A stretch of DNA of 64,000 bases from Streptococcus devriesei DSM 19639 (GCF_000423725.1 NZ_KE384084.1:310001-374000), one strand, 5' to 3'. Positions 38,301 to 49,099 are shown, counted from the first letter of the stretch. Translations and numbers: made by a program. The notes: generated from the sequence alone by a model not told the origin.

Positions 38301-41300
38301 GCATCTGTTATCCATTCACCCTTGACTTGATAGCCGTTTTGATCAAAGTACTGTGTATTGCCATTGATCGTTTTCAGACCTACTGCCATCACGCCGTTTT
38401 CATCAAAGTAACGCCATTTGGTATCCTTTTCAAAAGAGTAATAGTCATTGCTGAAGCGATTGCCCAGGCGGCCAAAATAATTTTTAGTGCCGTCGGCATT
38501 TTCTAAGATAGCTTCACGCAGCTGAACACCGTTAGGCAGGAAGTACTGTACTTCATTGTTCAAATGCTGCTGGCCATAGACCATATGACCATCTTTATCG
38601 AAATAATACCAGTTGCCTTTGGCATCTTGAACAAAGCTGTTTTTAGCCTGATAGCCGCTGCTTGAATAGAAGGTCACGCCGCTGCCGTCATTGACAAAGC
38701 CTGTTAAAGCTTCTTGGTTAGTCAGCTGTTTTGGCAGATAGGTTTCCTTGCCATCCAGCGTAAAGTACTTATCGCTGGCCGCATCTTTAAGGACATAGCC
38801 GACACCGCGTCCCAAAATATTGGTACCATTGAAATACTTAGCCTGCCATTGGGTAATCTTTTCACTCGGATCCAATTTTTGACCGTTTGAAATTTGAGTA
38901 CGTTCAAAGATGCTAGGATACTTGGCTGCCAGCTCGTCTAAGAAAGCGCCGCCGTATTTAGCCTGATAGTCATCGCCATTGGTCTTGGTATTAGCCAGAT
39001 AAAGCGAATCCTTAATTTCCGAATCATGGCGATAGTCACCATAGTCATTAACGCGGGTCGCTGTAACGACTTCTCTGCCCGGCAGATTGTAAATTTGATC
39101 CGGTACCCAGTCGGCAATGACTTGAATACCATTGCGGTGCAGGGCTTTAAGGGCATTGATCATATCCTGCTGAGAACCGTACTTATTGTTCTTACTCATG
39201 GCAAGATCGTAACGGTCTTCAAAGGAATAGCCGTTTAAAATGATTGAATCAAGGAAGGAACCGTCTTCAGATGACACGTACTGCGGTGCCATTTCAAAGG
39301 ACGTCACACCCCATGATTTGAAGAGATCAACGTTTTGTGCAATCTTCTTATTTGTGTATTCTGAATCGTTAGTGACAAAATCTTGGAAATTTGAAAAACC
39401 TTCATAGATTAACTGTGAATCCAGAGCACTTGAAGCATTGTAAACCTGTCCGTCAGCATTGGCCTTGTCACTGGCTGCTACACGAACATCTTGGCTGTCG
39501 CTGGCACCGACCGGCACCCAAACAGCCAGATAGCCTGATACTTGCGGATTAAGATAACCTTGAATATCTGACGCATCAAAAATGAGTTCGCCATTTTCAT
39601 TTGTTTTGCGGTAGAAGGCTTTAGCAGCATCATCAGATGCATAGGCTGCAAGTCCGTCCTGAGTTGTTAAGATGAGCGGACGGTACTCTTGGTTTTTATG
39701 AGCTGCCCCCATGTTCACAACTACTTTATCATTGGCATTGAGTTTCAGACTTGGGTTATTGCTGGTAATAACAGCCATACCTTGGGTCTTAGTGGCTTCA
39801 TTGCCGCTGTCAGTAGCTTCATTAGCTCCTGTACCGTAGCGCACAGATGTTAAGACGCCGGTATAATCCCAATCCATATTGGCCTTATCACCCTCAACAT
39901 AGGTAATCTTCATATCCTGACCGCCGGCTGCATACTTGATGCGAGCCTTCATCAAGGCCTCAATAGCATCGTAGTACGGTGACTTAGTAGCCATGTATTG
40001 GCCGTCGTCGGTATACATATCCCCATAGTAAACACGGGTGATGGAATCCTTATTGGAGAGCATCAAAGCATAGGCTGTCGGAATATTGGATTGTGTGTAT
40101 TTCTTATTAGCCTGACGCATATCTTCATTGTAAATCTTGAAGGCTTGCTTGAGCTCGTCCAGCGTAAAGGTCAAACCATCTGTATTAGGATTGATATTAT
40201 CCTTGATGATCTTGGCAATAACCGTCTGAACTTCACTGTCATGAGCCCGGATAAAGATATAATTGGCCATGCGTTCGCTGTTTTTGCCCTCAGCTGAACG
40301 GTTATTCAAGCTGTTTGTAATGACAGATTCCAAGCCACTGCGGACATTGCTTTTATCAACCGCATCTTTTTCAAGAGGACGTGCCAGAGCATACAGGAGT
40401 GACAGACGAAGCTTATTGTCAATCGGCAGCTGTGCTCCGTAAGTATCTTTATTATACTGCGGATCATTGTCTGACCAAGCTTCTAAGATAGACAGGTGAT
40501 CAAGGGCATTTTTCTCGCTCTTATCTACGCCGTAATAAGCCTTGAAATAATCTGAGGCAATCTGCAGCAAATCAGCATTGACATTATCAACCGCATCGAC
40601 CCGAACGCCGTCAAAATTAGCTTCAGGGTCATTAGCGACAATAGAACCATAGTTCATTAAATAATGAAGCCAGTTGAGCTGCTCTGCCTGAACAACGGGA
40701 TTTGAATTATCAATATCATTAGCTAGGAGGAATTCGTAGCCACCCATAGAATTATCATCGAAATACTTTTGCTCACCGGTCTGGCTGGTTGGTGTGCGGT
40801 TCAGCAAACGGTAATCAGAATTTGCATACGGTGTTTTATCGCTGTTTTCATAAAGCAAAGCACCGCCCTGCAGATGGTCCTTTTCGCCGGCTGAAGTATC
40901 AGATTCGGTCTCAATATTCCAATTAGACTGCGTTTTGACAAAACTGTTGATAATGTCACGCAGCCACTGCGTCTGCTGGGTTTGCGAAATCTTGCTTTCA
41001 ATCTTCTCCTGAACATTTTGAGCAGCTAAGTTCAGACTTTCCTGACTGCTGTCAGCCGTATAGGTTGTTCCTGTACCTAATCCCTGCTCATTCATGTAGT
41101 TCAAATAAGATACCTGAGTTTGCTTATCAGGCCACCAAGACATGAGCAGCGGACGCAGATCATTTTCTGTTGATGCTGTCCAAGTCTTGCCGTCTTTCAG
41201 GATATCTTTAGGACGGTACCAAGAATCCGCTGTGACATAATTATCAACAGTTTCAAGGCTGTTCTTCTCCAAATTAACAATCTGGTTGTGCGGTGTGTAC

Positions 41301-41995
41301 TCATTGTTTAAAGATGTCAGCCCCTGAGCAAACTGATACTGTGCCGTATCTGACAGAGCCCCTGTTTCTTTATCAAAGAAAAGGGTTTGACCGTCAACTG
41401 TTAAGGCGAAGTTCTTTTTGACCTGACCGTCTGAGTCAATATAATAATACTTGCCATCAATCTTTTTAACATTTGGAATAGCTGATAAATCAGCATCACT
41501 CAAGTTTTTTGTTTGATTTTGTTCGGCTGTCTGAGCGGCTGTTACACGTTCTCCAGAGGTCTGAACTTTAGCTGCTCTTGCAGTTGTCTCAGAGCTTGCC
41601 GCTTGTTCCTGAGCCGGAGCTGTTACTGCCTTCTCAGTGGTTTCTTGAGCAGTGCTGCTTTGGCTTTGCACCTGATCCTCTGGAGCTTCAGTAACCGTTT
41701 CGGTGCTCTGCTCTTGAGGCTGCTGAGATTCCTGTTCAGTGACCGGTGCCTGCTGTTCAGCAGCCTGTGTTTGGCTGCTCTCTGCGGCAGGCTGATCGGC
41801 TGCAGAAGTCTGCTCTGTATTCTCACTTTGACTTTGCTGAGTGACGACCACCTGATTATTCGCTGCCTGTTCTGTATCTGCTGATGCAGACACATCCAGC
41901 GCCGCACTGCCCAAAGTCAGCAAGCTGGATGCAATGGCGACAGTCACCCAGTGTTTTTTCACTTTGCGCATTTTATAACGTAGTTTCGTTTCCAT
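37598..41995 (-). CDS. gtfD: Glucosyltransferase, water-soluble-glucan type (GtfD)
   Basis: A 1465-residue secreted GH70 glucansucrase that makes alpha-glucan from sucrose. It has a signal peptide (about 1-38, ending VSASA), a variable Gln/Glu/Ser/Thr-rich segment to about 175, the catalytic core, and C-terminal glucan-binding repeats. Nucleophile Asp467 lies in FDGVRVDAVDNV, acid/base Glu505 in ILEAWSDND, and the transition-state Asp in RAHDSEVQT. The Thr after EVQ, where GtfB/GtfC have Asp, is typical of GtfD, which makes mainly soluble alpha-1,6 glucan. There is no LPXTG anchor. The N-terminus and core are close to S. mutans GtfD. Confidence 0.95.
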   Translation of the reverse strand: METKLRYKMRKVKKHWVTVAIASSLLTLGSAALDVSASADTEQAANNQVVVTQQSQSENTEQTSAADQPAAESSQTQAAEQQAPVTEQESQQPQEQSTETVTEAPEDQVQSQSSTAQETTEKAVTAPAQEQAASSETTARAAKVQTSGERVTAAQTAEQNQTKNLSDADLSAIPNVKKIDGKYYYIDSDGQVKKNFALTVDGQTLFFDKETGALSDTAQYQFAQGLTSLNNEYTPHNQIVNLEKNSLETVDNYVTADSWYRPKDILKDGKTWTASTENDLRPLLMSWWPDKQTQVSYLNYMNEQGLGTGTTYTADSSQESLNLAAQNVQEKIESKISQTQQTQWLRDIINSFVKTQSNWNIETESDTSAGEKDHLQGGALLYENSDKTPYANSDYRLLNRTPTSQTGEQKYFDDNSMGGYEFLLANDIDNSNPVVQAEQLNWLHYLMNYGSIVANDPEANFDGVRVDAVDNVNADLLQIASDYFKAYYGVDKSEKNALDHLSILEAWSDNDPQYNKDTYGAQLPIDNKLRLSLLYALARPLEKDAVDKSNVRSGLESVITNSLNNRSAEGKNSERMANYIFIRAHDSEVQTVIAKIIKDNINPNTDGLTFTLDELKQAFKIYNEDMRQANKKYTQSNIPTAYALMLSNKDSITRVYYGDMYTDDGQYMATKSPYYDAIEALMKARIKYAAGGQDMKITYVEGDKANMDWDYTGVLTSVRYGTGANEATDSGNEATKTQGMAVITSNNPSLKLNANDKVVVNMGAAHKNQEYRPLILTTQDGLAAYASDDAAKAFYRKTNENGELIFDASDIQGYLNPQVSGYLAVWVPVGASDSQDVRVAASDKANADGQVYNASSALDSQLIYEGFSNFQDFVTNDSEYTNKKIAQNVDLFKSWGVTSFEMAPQYVSSEDGSFLDSIILNGYSFEDRYDLAMSKNNKYGSQQDMINALKALHRNGIQVIADWVPDQIYNLPGREVVTATRVNDYGDYRHDSEIKDSLYLANTKTNGDDYQAKYGGAFLDELAAKYPSIFERTQISNGQKLDPSEKITQWQAKYFNGTNILGRGVGYVLKDAASDKYFTLDGKETYLPKQLTNQEALTGFVNDGSGVTFYSSSGYQAKNSFVQDAKGNWYYFDKDGHMVYGQQHLNNEVQYFLPNGVQLREAILENADGTKNYFGRLGNRFSNDYYSFEKDTKWRYFDENGVMAVGLKTINGNTQYFDQNGYQVKGEWITDADGKKRYFDDGSGNMAVNRFANDSNGDWYYLGADGTAQTGSQTIDGKSYYFDENGKQVKGKIITANDGKLYYYLADSGELAHNIFATDSQNNWYYFGSDGTAVTGSQTINGQNLYFANDGKQVKGDFVNENGKIRYYHADSGQLQTNRFEADKDGNWYYLGSDGTALTGSQYINNQRLFFTREGKQVKGDVAYDGWGLLRYYDKDSGSMVYNRLVTLANGRRIGINRWGIARYL

Positions 41996-42018
41996 AAAAA
42001 ATCCTCCTTTTATTAGTT

Positions 42019-42030
42019 AAACATTATAGC
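42019..42030 (-). promoter_or_regulatory. Possible gtfD promoter
   Basis: On the minus strand a TATAAT (within AGCTATAATG, about 42022-42027) lies 30 bases before the gtfD start, after the terminator of the AEC gene. No good -35 exists at 17 bp, which suggests an activator. A single TTGTAATC upstream is not enough to claim a VicR box. Confidence 0.5.
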
Positions 42031-42152
42031 TTCATATTCCTATAAAACTCATGACGCCTAGATTACAAACTTCTTTCTTTGTTTTTCTAACTGATTAAGG
42101 CAAAACCGCAGAAATTATTTTTAATAGAAATATAATCTTTTTATAAAAAATA

Positions 42153-42180
42153 AAGAACCCAGTCAAGCGACTGAATTCTT
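42153..42180 (-). terminator. Terminator after the AEC carrier gene
   Basis: Imperfect 12-bp arms AAGAATTCAGTC and GACTGGGTTCTT, four-base loop, then a T-rich tract on the minus strand. It overlaps the AEC stop region and insulates gtfD. Confidence 0.8.
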
Positions 42181-43099
42181 ACAGATATAAAAGACTTGCA
42201 AGCGTCATATTTATCGGTATGGAAACAAGTGACAAAATCGTTGTTAAAAGTACCAAACGCGAGCCGTATTCATAATCGCCGCCGTAAACCTGACTGAGCA
42301 GGGCAGCATTCATAGCTGTCGGCGAACAAGAGGCGATGGTCAGCGCCAGTTTCATATCATAGGCATCTACCGGCAGCAGCCAGATGAGAAGGATGCTGAC
42401 CAAGGATGTCACAAACAAGCGCAGCAAGGCCGTGTAATAGGCCGGCCTGTACAGAAAAATCTCCTTAAAGTCAGCCTTGTAGAAATAAGAGCCCAGCACC
42501 AAAGTTGATAAAGGCGTATTTAATTTCGCGATCGTTTCAATAGCACCAGTAATGACTTTAGGCAAGTCATAGGGCAGGCTGAAGAAAAAGAGGCCGATAA
42601 CCGTTGCAATCATGGCAGGATTGATAAACAGAGAACGCCAGTTAATCACATTTTTATCTCTGGCAATGAGATAGAGCCCGTAGGTCCACTGCATAATCTG
42701 ATTGGCAACAACAAAGCCTGAGATGAAAAAGACTGCATTGGTACCGCCTACAGCTTCCGCCAAGGGCGTTCCCATAAAGCCGACATTGGCAAACAGGGTT
42801 GCGTACCGATCCATATTACGATCGTCAGCCAGCAGAAACTTTACCAGAACTATCCGCGTGATTAGGAGGAAAAAGGCCGAACCAATCATGATTAAGAGCA
42901 GACTCAGCCGTTTGACAGAAAATTCCTGACTGATAAAAGAAGACACAAACAAACTCGGTGCAACATAAGTTGTCAGAAGTTTTGATAATTTAAAGGTGAC
43001 ATCCTTGGTAAAAATGTCTTTATGTGCCAGAAACGCTCCCGCTCCCATAATCAGAAAAAGTACGACTAATTTTTGAAAAACCAGACTTGCAATGGCCAT
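42179..43099 (-). CDS. Auxin efflux carrier (AEC) family transporter
   Basis: A 306-residue protein with about ten helices. The start is the ATG at 43099 (MAIASLVFQKLVVLF), because AAAGGAG lies directly before it and a start at 43114 would place that site inside the coding region. Family features: NVGFMGTPLAEAVGG near residue 107 and a C-terminal SCSPTAMNAALLSQVYG. Streptococcal relatives are annotated as malate permeases, but no malolactic genes are here, so the substrate is open. Confidence 0.85.
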   Translation of the reverse strand: MAIASLVFQKLVVLFLIMGAGAFLAHKDIFTKDVTFKLSKLLTTYVAPSLFVSSFISQEFSVKRLSLLLIMIGSAFFLLITRIVLVKFLLADDRNMDRYATLFANVGFMGTPLAEAVGGTNAVFFISGFVVANQIMQWTYGLYLIARDKNVINWRSLFINPAMIATVIGLFFFSLPYDLPKVITGAIETIAKLNTPLSTLVLGSYFYKADFKEIFLYRPAYYTALLRLFVTSLVSILLIWLLPVDAYDMKLALTIASCSPTAMNAALLSQVYGGDYEYGSRLVLLTTILSLVSIPINMTLASLLYL

Positions 43100-43218
43100 A
43101 AAAGCTCCTTTCATTTGCTTTTGCCTTATTATAACATTATCCAGTAATAATGAAAGAACGATAAGAGAAATTATTCTAAATTTCCATCTCTAATCAAGCA
43201 ACAAGGCTGTTTTAGCGG

Positions 43219-44994
43219 CTAAGCTTCTGCTTGCTTGCTGAACTGGCTCATGTACAGATCGTAATAGAAACCTCTGTCGGCCAGAAGACTTTGGTGGCTG
43301 CCCTGCTCAATGATTTGTCCGTCTTTCAAAACAAGGATTTTATCAGCTTCCTGAATGGTTGAAAGACGATGGGCAATCACAAAGCTGGTCCGCCCTTCCA
43401 TGAGCTTATTCATCGCTTTTTGAATCAGAAGTTCCAAACGTGTGTCAACAGAGGAGGTTGCTTCATCTAAAATCAGAATTTTAGGATCAGCCAAAAGAGC
43501 ACGCGCAATAGTTAAGAGCTGCTTTTGTCCCAGAGAAATATTGCTGGATTCCTGATTCATTTCCATATTGTAGCCGCCGGGCAGTGTCCGGATAAAGTGA
43601 TCAACATTGGCGGCCTTTGCGGCTTCAACGATATCGTCATCGCTGGCATTCAAATTGCCAAAACGCAAATTTTCCTTGATTGTTCCTTCGTAGAGCCAAG
43701 CATCCTGCAGGACCATGCCAAACTGCCGGCGGTAGTCCTGACGGGAAAGATGGCGGATATCATGCCCGTCAACTTCAATCGCTCCTTGTGTCACATCATA
43801 AAAACGCATCAAGAGATTAATCAAGGTTGTCTTACCGGCACCTGTCGGACCGACAATCGCAACCATCTCACCGGGTTTCACTTCCAGATTAAACTGGCGG
43901 ATAAGCGGTTTGTCCGGTGTGTATTGGAAAGAGACATCCCGAAAGCTGACCTGTCCGGTCAGATCGTGTTCTAATTTTTCAGTTACCTGATTAACCTCAT
44001 CTTCTTCATCCAAAACGTCAAAAATACGCTCTAAAGAAGACTTGGCACTCTGCAGGACACCGGACAGCTGGGTAATGGTCTGAATGGGCTGACTGACTTG
44101 CCAAATATATTGCACAAAGGCCTGCAGGTTACCGATAGTCAGCTTTCCTGCCAGAACCTGTAAGCCGCCTACCACGGCAACAATCAGATAAGCCCCATCT
44201 GAAATAGCATTGAGCACCGGCATCATAATACCGGAAATAAAGCTGGCTTTAAAACCGACATTGCGCAGATTTTCTGTAATATCACGGAAGTCTGCTGCAG
44301 ATACTTCTTCACGGCCATAGAGTTTGATGACATTAAAACCCGTCAGATTTTCCTGAACAAAACCGTTCATATCTCCCAGCGCATTAGCCTGCTTTTTAAA
44401 ATAGGGCTGGGATTTTTTCAAAATAAAACGGGCACTGAAATAAGTCAGGGGGATGCAGGCAATCACAATCATAGCCAAAGGCAGATTGAGGTAGAGAACC
44501 ATAGCAACCACCAGGATAATGGTCAAAAAGGCATTGATAATCTGCAGAAAACTCTGCTGCAAAGCATTAGAAACTGTTTCAACGTCATTGGTAAAGCGCC
44601 CCAGCATATCTCCAAATTGGTGGCCGTCAAAGTAAGAGACAGGAATCTTGTTGATCTTTTCACTCAGATCCTGACGCAAATCACGTATACTTTTCTGCAC
44701 AGCATTAGTCATAAAATAGTTGGAACCGTAAGAACCAATACTGTAGAGCAGCCCGCGCAGAAAATAGAGCAGCAAAATACCAAAAATATAAGCGGTATTG
44801 ATATGAGCTCCTTTGACACCTTTTGCCATGTCGACCAGATTAGCCGTCAGCTCTGTCATCACAAGACCTAAAATAAAGGGTTCAAGGACATTCATGACAG
44901 AGCTGAGAATCTTAAGAAAAATGGCAAGAAAAAGCGAACTTTTGTAGTTTTTTAAGTAATGCCACAAGCGAAGAAAAACATTTTTATCTTTCAT
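43219..44994 (-). CDS. Multidrug-type ABC exporter subunit (second half)
   Basis: A 591-residue half-transporter similar in layout to RcrQ: six helices, then an ATPase with Walker A GPTGAGKTT, Walker B ILILDEATSSVD (Glu present) and altered signature ISLGQKQ. With the upstream gene it should form a heterodimer having one degenerate site. Substrate unknown. It starts eight bases after its partner. Confidence 0.9.
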   Translation of the reverse strand: MKDKNVFLRLWHYLKNYKSSLFLAIFLKILSSVMNVLEPFILGLVMTELTANLVDMAKGVKGAHINTAYIFGILLLYFLRGLLYSIGSYGSNYFMTNAVQKSIRDLRQDLSEKINKIPVSYFDGHQFGDMLGRFTNDVETVSNALQQSFLQIINAFLTIILVVAMVLYLNLPLAMIVIACIPLTYFSARFILKKSQPYFKKQANALGDMNGFVQENLTGFNVIKLYGREEVSAADFRDITENLRNVGFKASFISGIMMPVLNAISDGAYLIVAVVGGLQVLAGKLTIGNLQAFVQYIWQVSQPIQTITQLSGVLQSAKSSLERIFDVLDEEDEVNQVTEKLEHDLTGQVSFRDVSFQYTPDKPLIRQFNLEVKPGEMVAIVGPTGAGKTTLINLLMRFYDVTQGAIEVDGHDIRHLSRQDYRRQFGMVLQDAWLYEGTIKENLRFGNLNASDDDIVEAAKAANVDHFIRTLPGGYNMEMNQESSNISLGQKQLLTIARALLADPKILILDEATSSVDTRLELLIQKAMNKLMEGRTSFVIAHRLSTIQEADKILVLKDGQIIEQGSHQSLLADRGFYYDLYMSQFSKQAEA

Positions 44995-45002
44995 GAGCCC
45001 TC

Positions 45003-46739
45003 CTAACCTTCTGTCAAATTTTGATTATCAAGCTGCGAATGCGCAATTTCACGGTAGATCTCATTAGACTGTAAAAGCTCATCGTGAGTTCCCCGGCCAA
45101 CAATTTCACCTTCATCCAGAACAATGATCTGGTCAGCATTCATAATGGTTCCGACACGCTGAGCAACAATCAGCACGGTGGCATCGCCCGTGATTTCTTT
45201 CAGGCGTGCCCGCAGCTGAGCGTCTGTCTTATAATCCAGAGCTGAAAAAGAGTCATCGAAAATATAGATATCCGGCTCCTTCACTACTGCCCGAGCGATC
45301 GATAAGCGCTGCTTCTGACCGCCGGAGAGATTACTGCCGCCTTCTGCCAGATGGGTATCAAATTTTTCTTTTCGGCTTTCAATAAACTCCTTGGCCTGCG
45401 CTACATCAGCAGCTGAATGCAATTCAGCCAGAGTCGCATCTTCTTTCCCGTACTTAAGATTCTCACCGATGGTTCCGGTAAAAAGCAGGGCTCTCTGCGG
45501 AATAAAGCCGATTTTTTGGCGTAAAGCTTTCAAATTATAATCACGGACATCAACACCGTCGACTAAGATTCTGCCCAGTGTCACATCGTAAAAGCGCGGA
45601 ATCAGATTGACCAGCGATGATTTCCCGGATCCTGTACTGCCAATAAAGGCAATGGTCTCACCCGGACCGGCTTTAAAACTGATATCATGCAAGACGGGAC
45701 TTTCCGTCTCTCCGGGATAGGCAAAGGTCACATTGTCGAACTCCAAATAGCCTCTCGTTTTTGTCTCAGTGACACCATTTTCATTGGGATTGATGGAAAT
45801 AGGCATAGCCATCACTTCCTGAATCCGTTTGCTTGACACCGCCATCCGCGGATACATGGTAAAAATATTAGCAAACATCAAGAATGAAAAAAGAGCATGA
45901 AAACTATATTCAATGAAGGCAAGGAGATCCCCAATCTTAATCTCAGATTTTTGCAGCGGATCCAGCGAAAAATAAACAATAGCCACAATCATAATGATAA
46001 TAATCTGCACAAACAGAGCTTCCGTCAGGCCGGTTAATTTAAAGAGCCGGCTGGAGGTATTTTCATAACTATTATTTTTCAGCGCAAACCGCTCCTCTTG
46101 AAAAGATTCACGGGCAAAGGCACGGATAACCCTGAGACCGGTCAGATTTTCACGCACGTACTGATTTACCTTGTCCAACGTATTTTGCTGCTTCTCAGAC
46201 AAGGGGCGTGTTTTTGCTGCCACGTAATAAACAACCAGAACTAAAAAAGGAATGGCAACAACCACAACCCAAGCCAATGATGCACTGGTCAAAAGAACCA
46301 TGATAACACTGGAGACCATCATCATGGGGGTTACAATTCCCATTCGCAGGGACATTTCAGCGAATTGCATGAGCACAAAAGCATCGCTGGTCATACGGGT
46401 TACCAAAGATGAAACACCGATTTTTTCATATTCGTGGTGGGAATATTGCTGCAGTTTATCATACATATCATTGCGCATGTCACGAATCATCGTTGTTGTC
46501 AGTCTGCCCGAAGCATAGGCCAGTGTAATCCGCCCTGCTATTCCCAGCAAAACAATCACAAACATGACAGCAGCCCAAAAATAAAGGGCCTTTTTATCAG
46601 CCGGTGTAATACCTTGGTCAATCATTCGGGCTAAGGCCGTCGGCAGCCCTAAATTCACCACAACAAATAAAAAAGCCCCTAAAACATCCAATATCAGCCA
46701 TTTGGGATACTTTTTCAAATAAGACCAAATATAAGCCAT
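45003..46739 (-). CDS. Multidrug-type ABC exporter subunit (first half)
   Basis: A 578-residue half-transporter, paralogous to RcrP. Walker A GSTGSGKSS, canonical signature LSGGQKQRLSIARAV, Walker B YIFDDSFSALD with Asp replacing the catalytic Glu. It complements the next gene. The two ABC pairs in this window (rcrPQ and this one) probably arose by duplication. Confidence 0.9.
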   Translation of the reverse strand: MAYIWSYLKKYPKWLILDVLGAFLFVVVNLGLPTALARMIDQGITPADKKALYFWAAVMFVIVLLGIAGRITLAYASGRLTTTMIRDMRNDMYDKLQQYSHHEYEKIGVSSLVTRMTSDAFVLMQFAEMSLRMGIVTPMMMVSSVIMVLLTSASLAWVVVVAIPFLVLVVYYVAAKTRPLSEKQQNTLDKVNQYVRENLTGLRVIRAFARESFQEERFALKNNSYENTSSRLFKLTGLTEALFVQIIIIMIVAIVYFSLDPLQKSEIKIGDLLAFIEYSFHALFSFLMFANIFTMYPRMAVSSKRIQEVMAMPISINPNENGVTETKTRGYLEFDNVTFAYPGETESPVLHDISFKAGPGETIAFIGSTGSGKSSLVNLIPRFYDVTLGRILVDGVDVRDYNLKALRQKIGFIPQRALLFTGTIGENLKYGKEDATLAELHSAADVAQAKEFIESRKEKFDTHLAEGGSNLSGGQKQRLSIARAVVKEPDIYIFDDSFSALDYKTDAQLRARLKEITGDATVLIVAQRVGTIMNADQIIVLDEGEIVGRGTHDELLQSNEIYREIAHSQLDNQNLTEG

Positions 46740-46754
46740 ATCTTCTCCTTTTTC

Positions 46755-47234
46755 TTACAAATCTTTTATCATCCAAACGTCCATGGCATCATGCGAAGCA
46801 CCAAAAGACAGAGGCGCCTTTAACTTGACAAAACCAAAGTGCTCATAGACCCTAAGAGCCTGCTTGAGCACATGTGAACTTTCAAGGTAGATCTTGGCAA
46901 AGCCTGCTTTTTTAGCCTCCTGAAAAATATGCCGTATTAGAAGGCCGGCGATACCCTTGCCGCGGTGATCCTCATGCACATAGAGTTTTTGCAGCTCCGC
47001 TGTTTCTTTCGAAACAGGCGCAAAGCCGCCCACTCCCACGATATTATGATGGCTGTCCTCTGCAACAAAATAAGCAGCTCTGGGATAGCCGTCATAATGA
47101 GCGCTCAGCCTGTCTAACTGAGGATCAAAATAGGCAGTGCCTTCAACAGCCAAGCCTTCTTTTTCCAAAGAATGGCGAATCAGCTGAGCAGCTGCAGTAT
47201 CATCGTTTTGCTCTATGGGTCTGATTAACATCAT
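46755..47234 (-). CDS. GNAT-family N-acetyltransferase
   Basis: A 159-residue protein. The acetyl-CoA motif is LYVHEDHRGKGIAGLLIRHIFQEAKKAG (Q/RxxGxG/A type, about residues 90-117), preceded by VGVGGFAPV and followed by VYEHFGFVKL. Two adjacent ATGs at 47234 and 47231 are possible; the second has better spacing from GGAG. It overlaps the ABC-F stop. The acceptor cannot be inferred. Confidence 0.88.
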   Translation of the reverse strand: MMLIRPIEQNDDTAAAQLIRHSLEKEGLAVEGTAYFDPQLDRLSAHYDGYPRAAYFVAEDSHHNIVGVGGFAPVSKETAELQKLYVHEDHRGKGIAGLLIRHIFQEAKKAGFAKIYLESSHVLKQALRVYEHFGFVKLKAPLSFGASHDAMDVWMIKDL

Positions 47235-49099
47235 TTCTCCAACTCACTCAGGTATTCATAGCGCTCGTACTTTTCCAGCAGCTGATTATTCATGTCATCA
47301 AGGTCTCGCTGCAAGGCTGCTAACTGGCCGTAGTCGCTGGCATTTTCCTGCATCTCACTCTCAATGCCTTCGATCCGCTTTTCAAGCGCGGCAATATCAT
47401 CCTCAATCGCTGCCCATTCCTGCTTTTCAAAGTAGGACATGCGTTTCTTTTGGCTCTTGATTTTTTCAGCTTTCGGTTTTTCTTTTTTCTGTGCCATAGC
47501 AGAGCTGGATTTTTCAAACTCTTTTTCATCCAGATAGTCGGTGTAATTGCCAAAAAATGTACGGATTGCACCGTCCTCAAAAGCCAGAATTTTATTGGCT
47601 ACCTTATCCAAAAAATAACGGTCATGGCTGACTGTAATGACAGGACCGGCAAACTGCCCGAGAAAATTTTCAAGTACCGTCAAAGTAGCAATATCAAGGT
47701 CATTGGTCGGTTCATCCAACAATAAAACATTGGGCTTTTCAATGAGGATTTTTAGAAGATAAAGCCGCTTTTTTTCACCGCCTGACAGCTTGGAAATAAG
47801 TGTTCCGTGACTTGATCTGGGAAAGAGAAATTGCTCCAGCAGATCCGTGACACTGCTGGTTCCTACAACCGTTTTAACCTCATCTGCAGCTTCCTGCAAG
47901 TAATTGATGAGACGCTTGCTCTCATCCATTCCCTTAATCTGCTGCGAAAAATAACCGATGCGAACAGTCTCTCCGGTAATGAGCTGTCCGGAATCCGGCT
48001 GTAAATCACCGTTAATCAGATTCAGCAGGGTTGATTTTCCGACACCATTGTCACCGACAATGCCAATGCGATCTTTATTTTGAATAAGCAGATTGAAATG
48101 CGACAGAATGGGCTTATCCGGAAAGGCAAAACCAACATCTTCAAAAGAAATGACTTTCTTGCCGATACGGCTGGTTTCAAAATTAATAGCCAAATCGGCA
48201 GTATCAGTATTGCCTCTTACATCAGCTTTTAAATCCTTGAAGCGGTTAATCCGAGCCTGCTGCTTTGTTGCTCTGGCCTGGGGCTGCCTGCGCATCCACG
48301 CAAGTTCCTGTTTATAGAGCTGCCGTTTTTTATGCAGAGAAGCTGCATCACGCTCATCCTGCTCAGCGCGAAGGCGGACGTAATCCTGATAATTCCCCTG
48401 ATATTCTGACAAATGCGCCCTGTCCAATTCAAAAATACGGGTGGCAACATTATCCAAAAAATAGCGGTCATGGGTAATAAACAGCACAGTTCTGCGGCTG
48501 CTCTTCAAATAATTCGTCAGCCAGGCAATTGTATCAATATCCAAATGGTTGGTCGGTTCATCCAAGAGCAATAAATCTGCTTCAGCCAGTAAGACCTGAG
48601 CCAGCTGAACCCGGCGGCGCATCCCTCCGGATAATTGACTGACCAGCTGACTGGTGTCATGGATACCTAACTGAGACAAGACTGTTTTTACTTCACTTTC
48701 AATACTCCAAGCGTCCAGAGCATCCATCTCTGCCATGATCTTTTCCAGCTTATCCTGACTGGCCTCATCATAATCCGCCATCAGCTTTTCATAGGAACGA
48801 ACCAGCTCCATTTCTCGCAGTTCTGATGACAATACGGTATCAAGCACTGTTTTTGTTTCATCAAAATGCGGTTCCTGCATCAAATAAGCTATCTTGTAGC
48901 CGTTTTTCTTATGAAAGGGCGATCTGTCTCCATCAAAACCCAGTCTGCCTGAAAGAACATCCAAGAGCGTAGTCTTTCCAGTCCCATTGACACCGATAAT
49001 GCCAATGCGGTCCAGATCGCGGATAATAAAGGAAATATCCCGAAAGACTGTTTTATCACCAACAGTTTTGCTCAGTCCGTCAACTAAAAAATCACTCAC
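47231..49099 (-). CDS. ABC-F family ATPase, Uup-like
   Basis: A 622-residue protein with two ABC domains and no membrane segments. I start it at the GTG at 49099 ([11 protein letters not shown]), which overlaps the cca stop and has AAAGGA upstream. Walker A motifs are GVNGTGKTT and GDNGVGKST; signatures [13 protein letters not shown] and [13 protein letters not shown]; Walker [12 protein letters not shown] and [12 protein letters not shown] linker of about 80 residues and a C-terminal coiled coil (about 550-622) favour Uup. ABC-F proteins act on the ribosome. Confidence 0.9.
   Translation of the reverse strand: MSDFLVDGLSKTVGDKTVFRDISFIIRDLDRIGIIGVNGTGKTTLLDVLSGRLGFDGDRSPFHKKNGYKIAYLMQEPHFDETKTVLDTVLSSELREMELVRSYEKLMADYDEASQDKLEKIMAEMDALDAWSIESEVKTVLSQLGIHDTSQLVSQLSGGMRRRVQLAQVLLAEADLLLLDEPTNHLDIDTIAWLTNYLKSSRRTVLFITHDRYFLDNVATRIFELDRAHLSEYQGNYQDYVRLRAEQDERDAASLHKKRQLYKQELAWMRRQPQARATKQQARINRFKDLKADVRGNTDTADLAINFETSRIGKKVISFEDVGFAFPDKPILSHFNLLIQNKDRIGIVGDNGVGKSTLLNLINGDLQPDSGQLITGETVRIGYFSQQIKGMDESKRLINYLQEAADEVKTVVGTSSVTDLLEQFLFPRSSHGTLISKLSGGEKKRLYLLKILIEKPNVLLLDEPTNDLDIATLTVLENFLGQFAGPVITVSHDRYFLDKVANKILAFEDGAIRTFFGNYTDYLDEKEFEKSSSAMAQKKEKPKAEKIKSQKKRMSYFEKQEWAAIEDDIAALEKRIEGIESEMQENASDYGQLAALQRDLDDMNNQLLEKYERYEYLSELEK

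Noticed and set aside
41513-41907. Long open frames on both strands over the gtfD 5' region
   Set aside because: They are shadows of the Gln/Ser/Thr-rich variable segment; no ribosome sites or family features.
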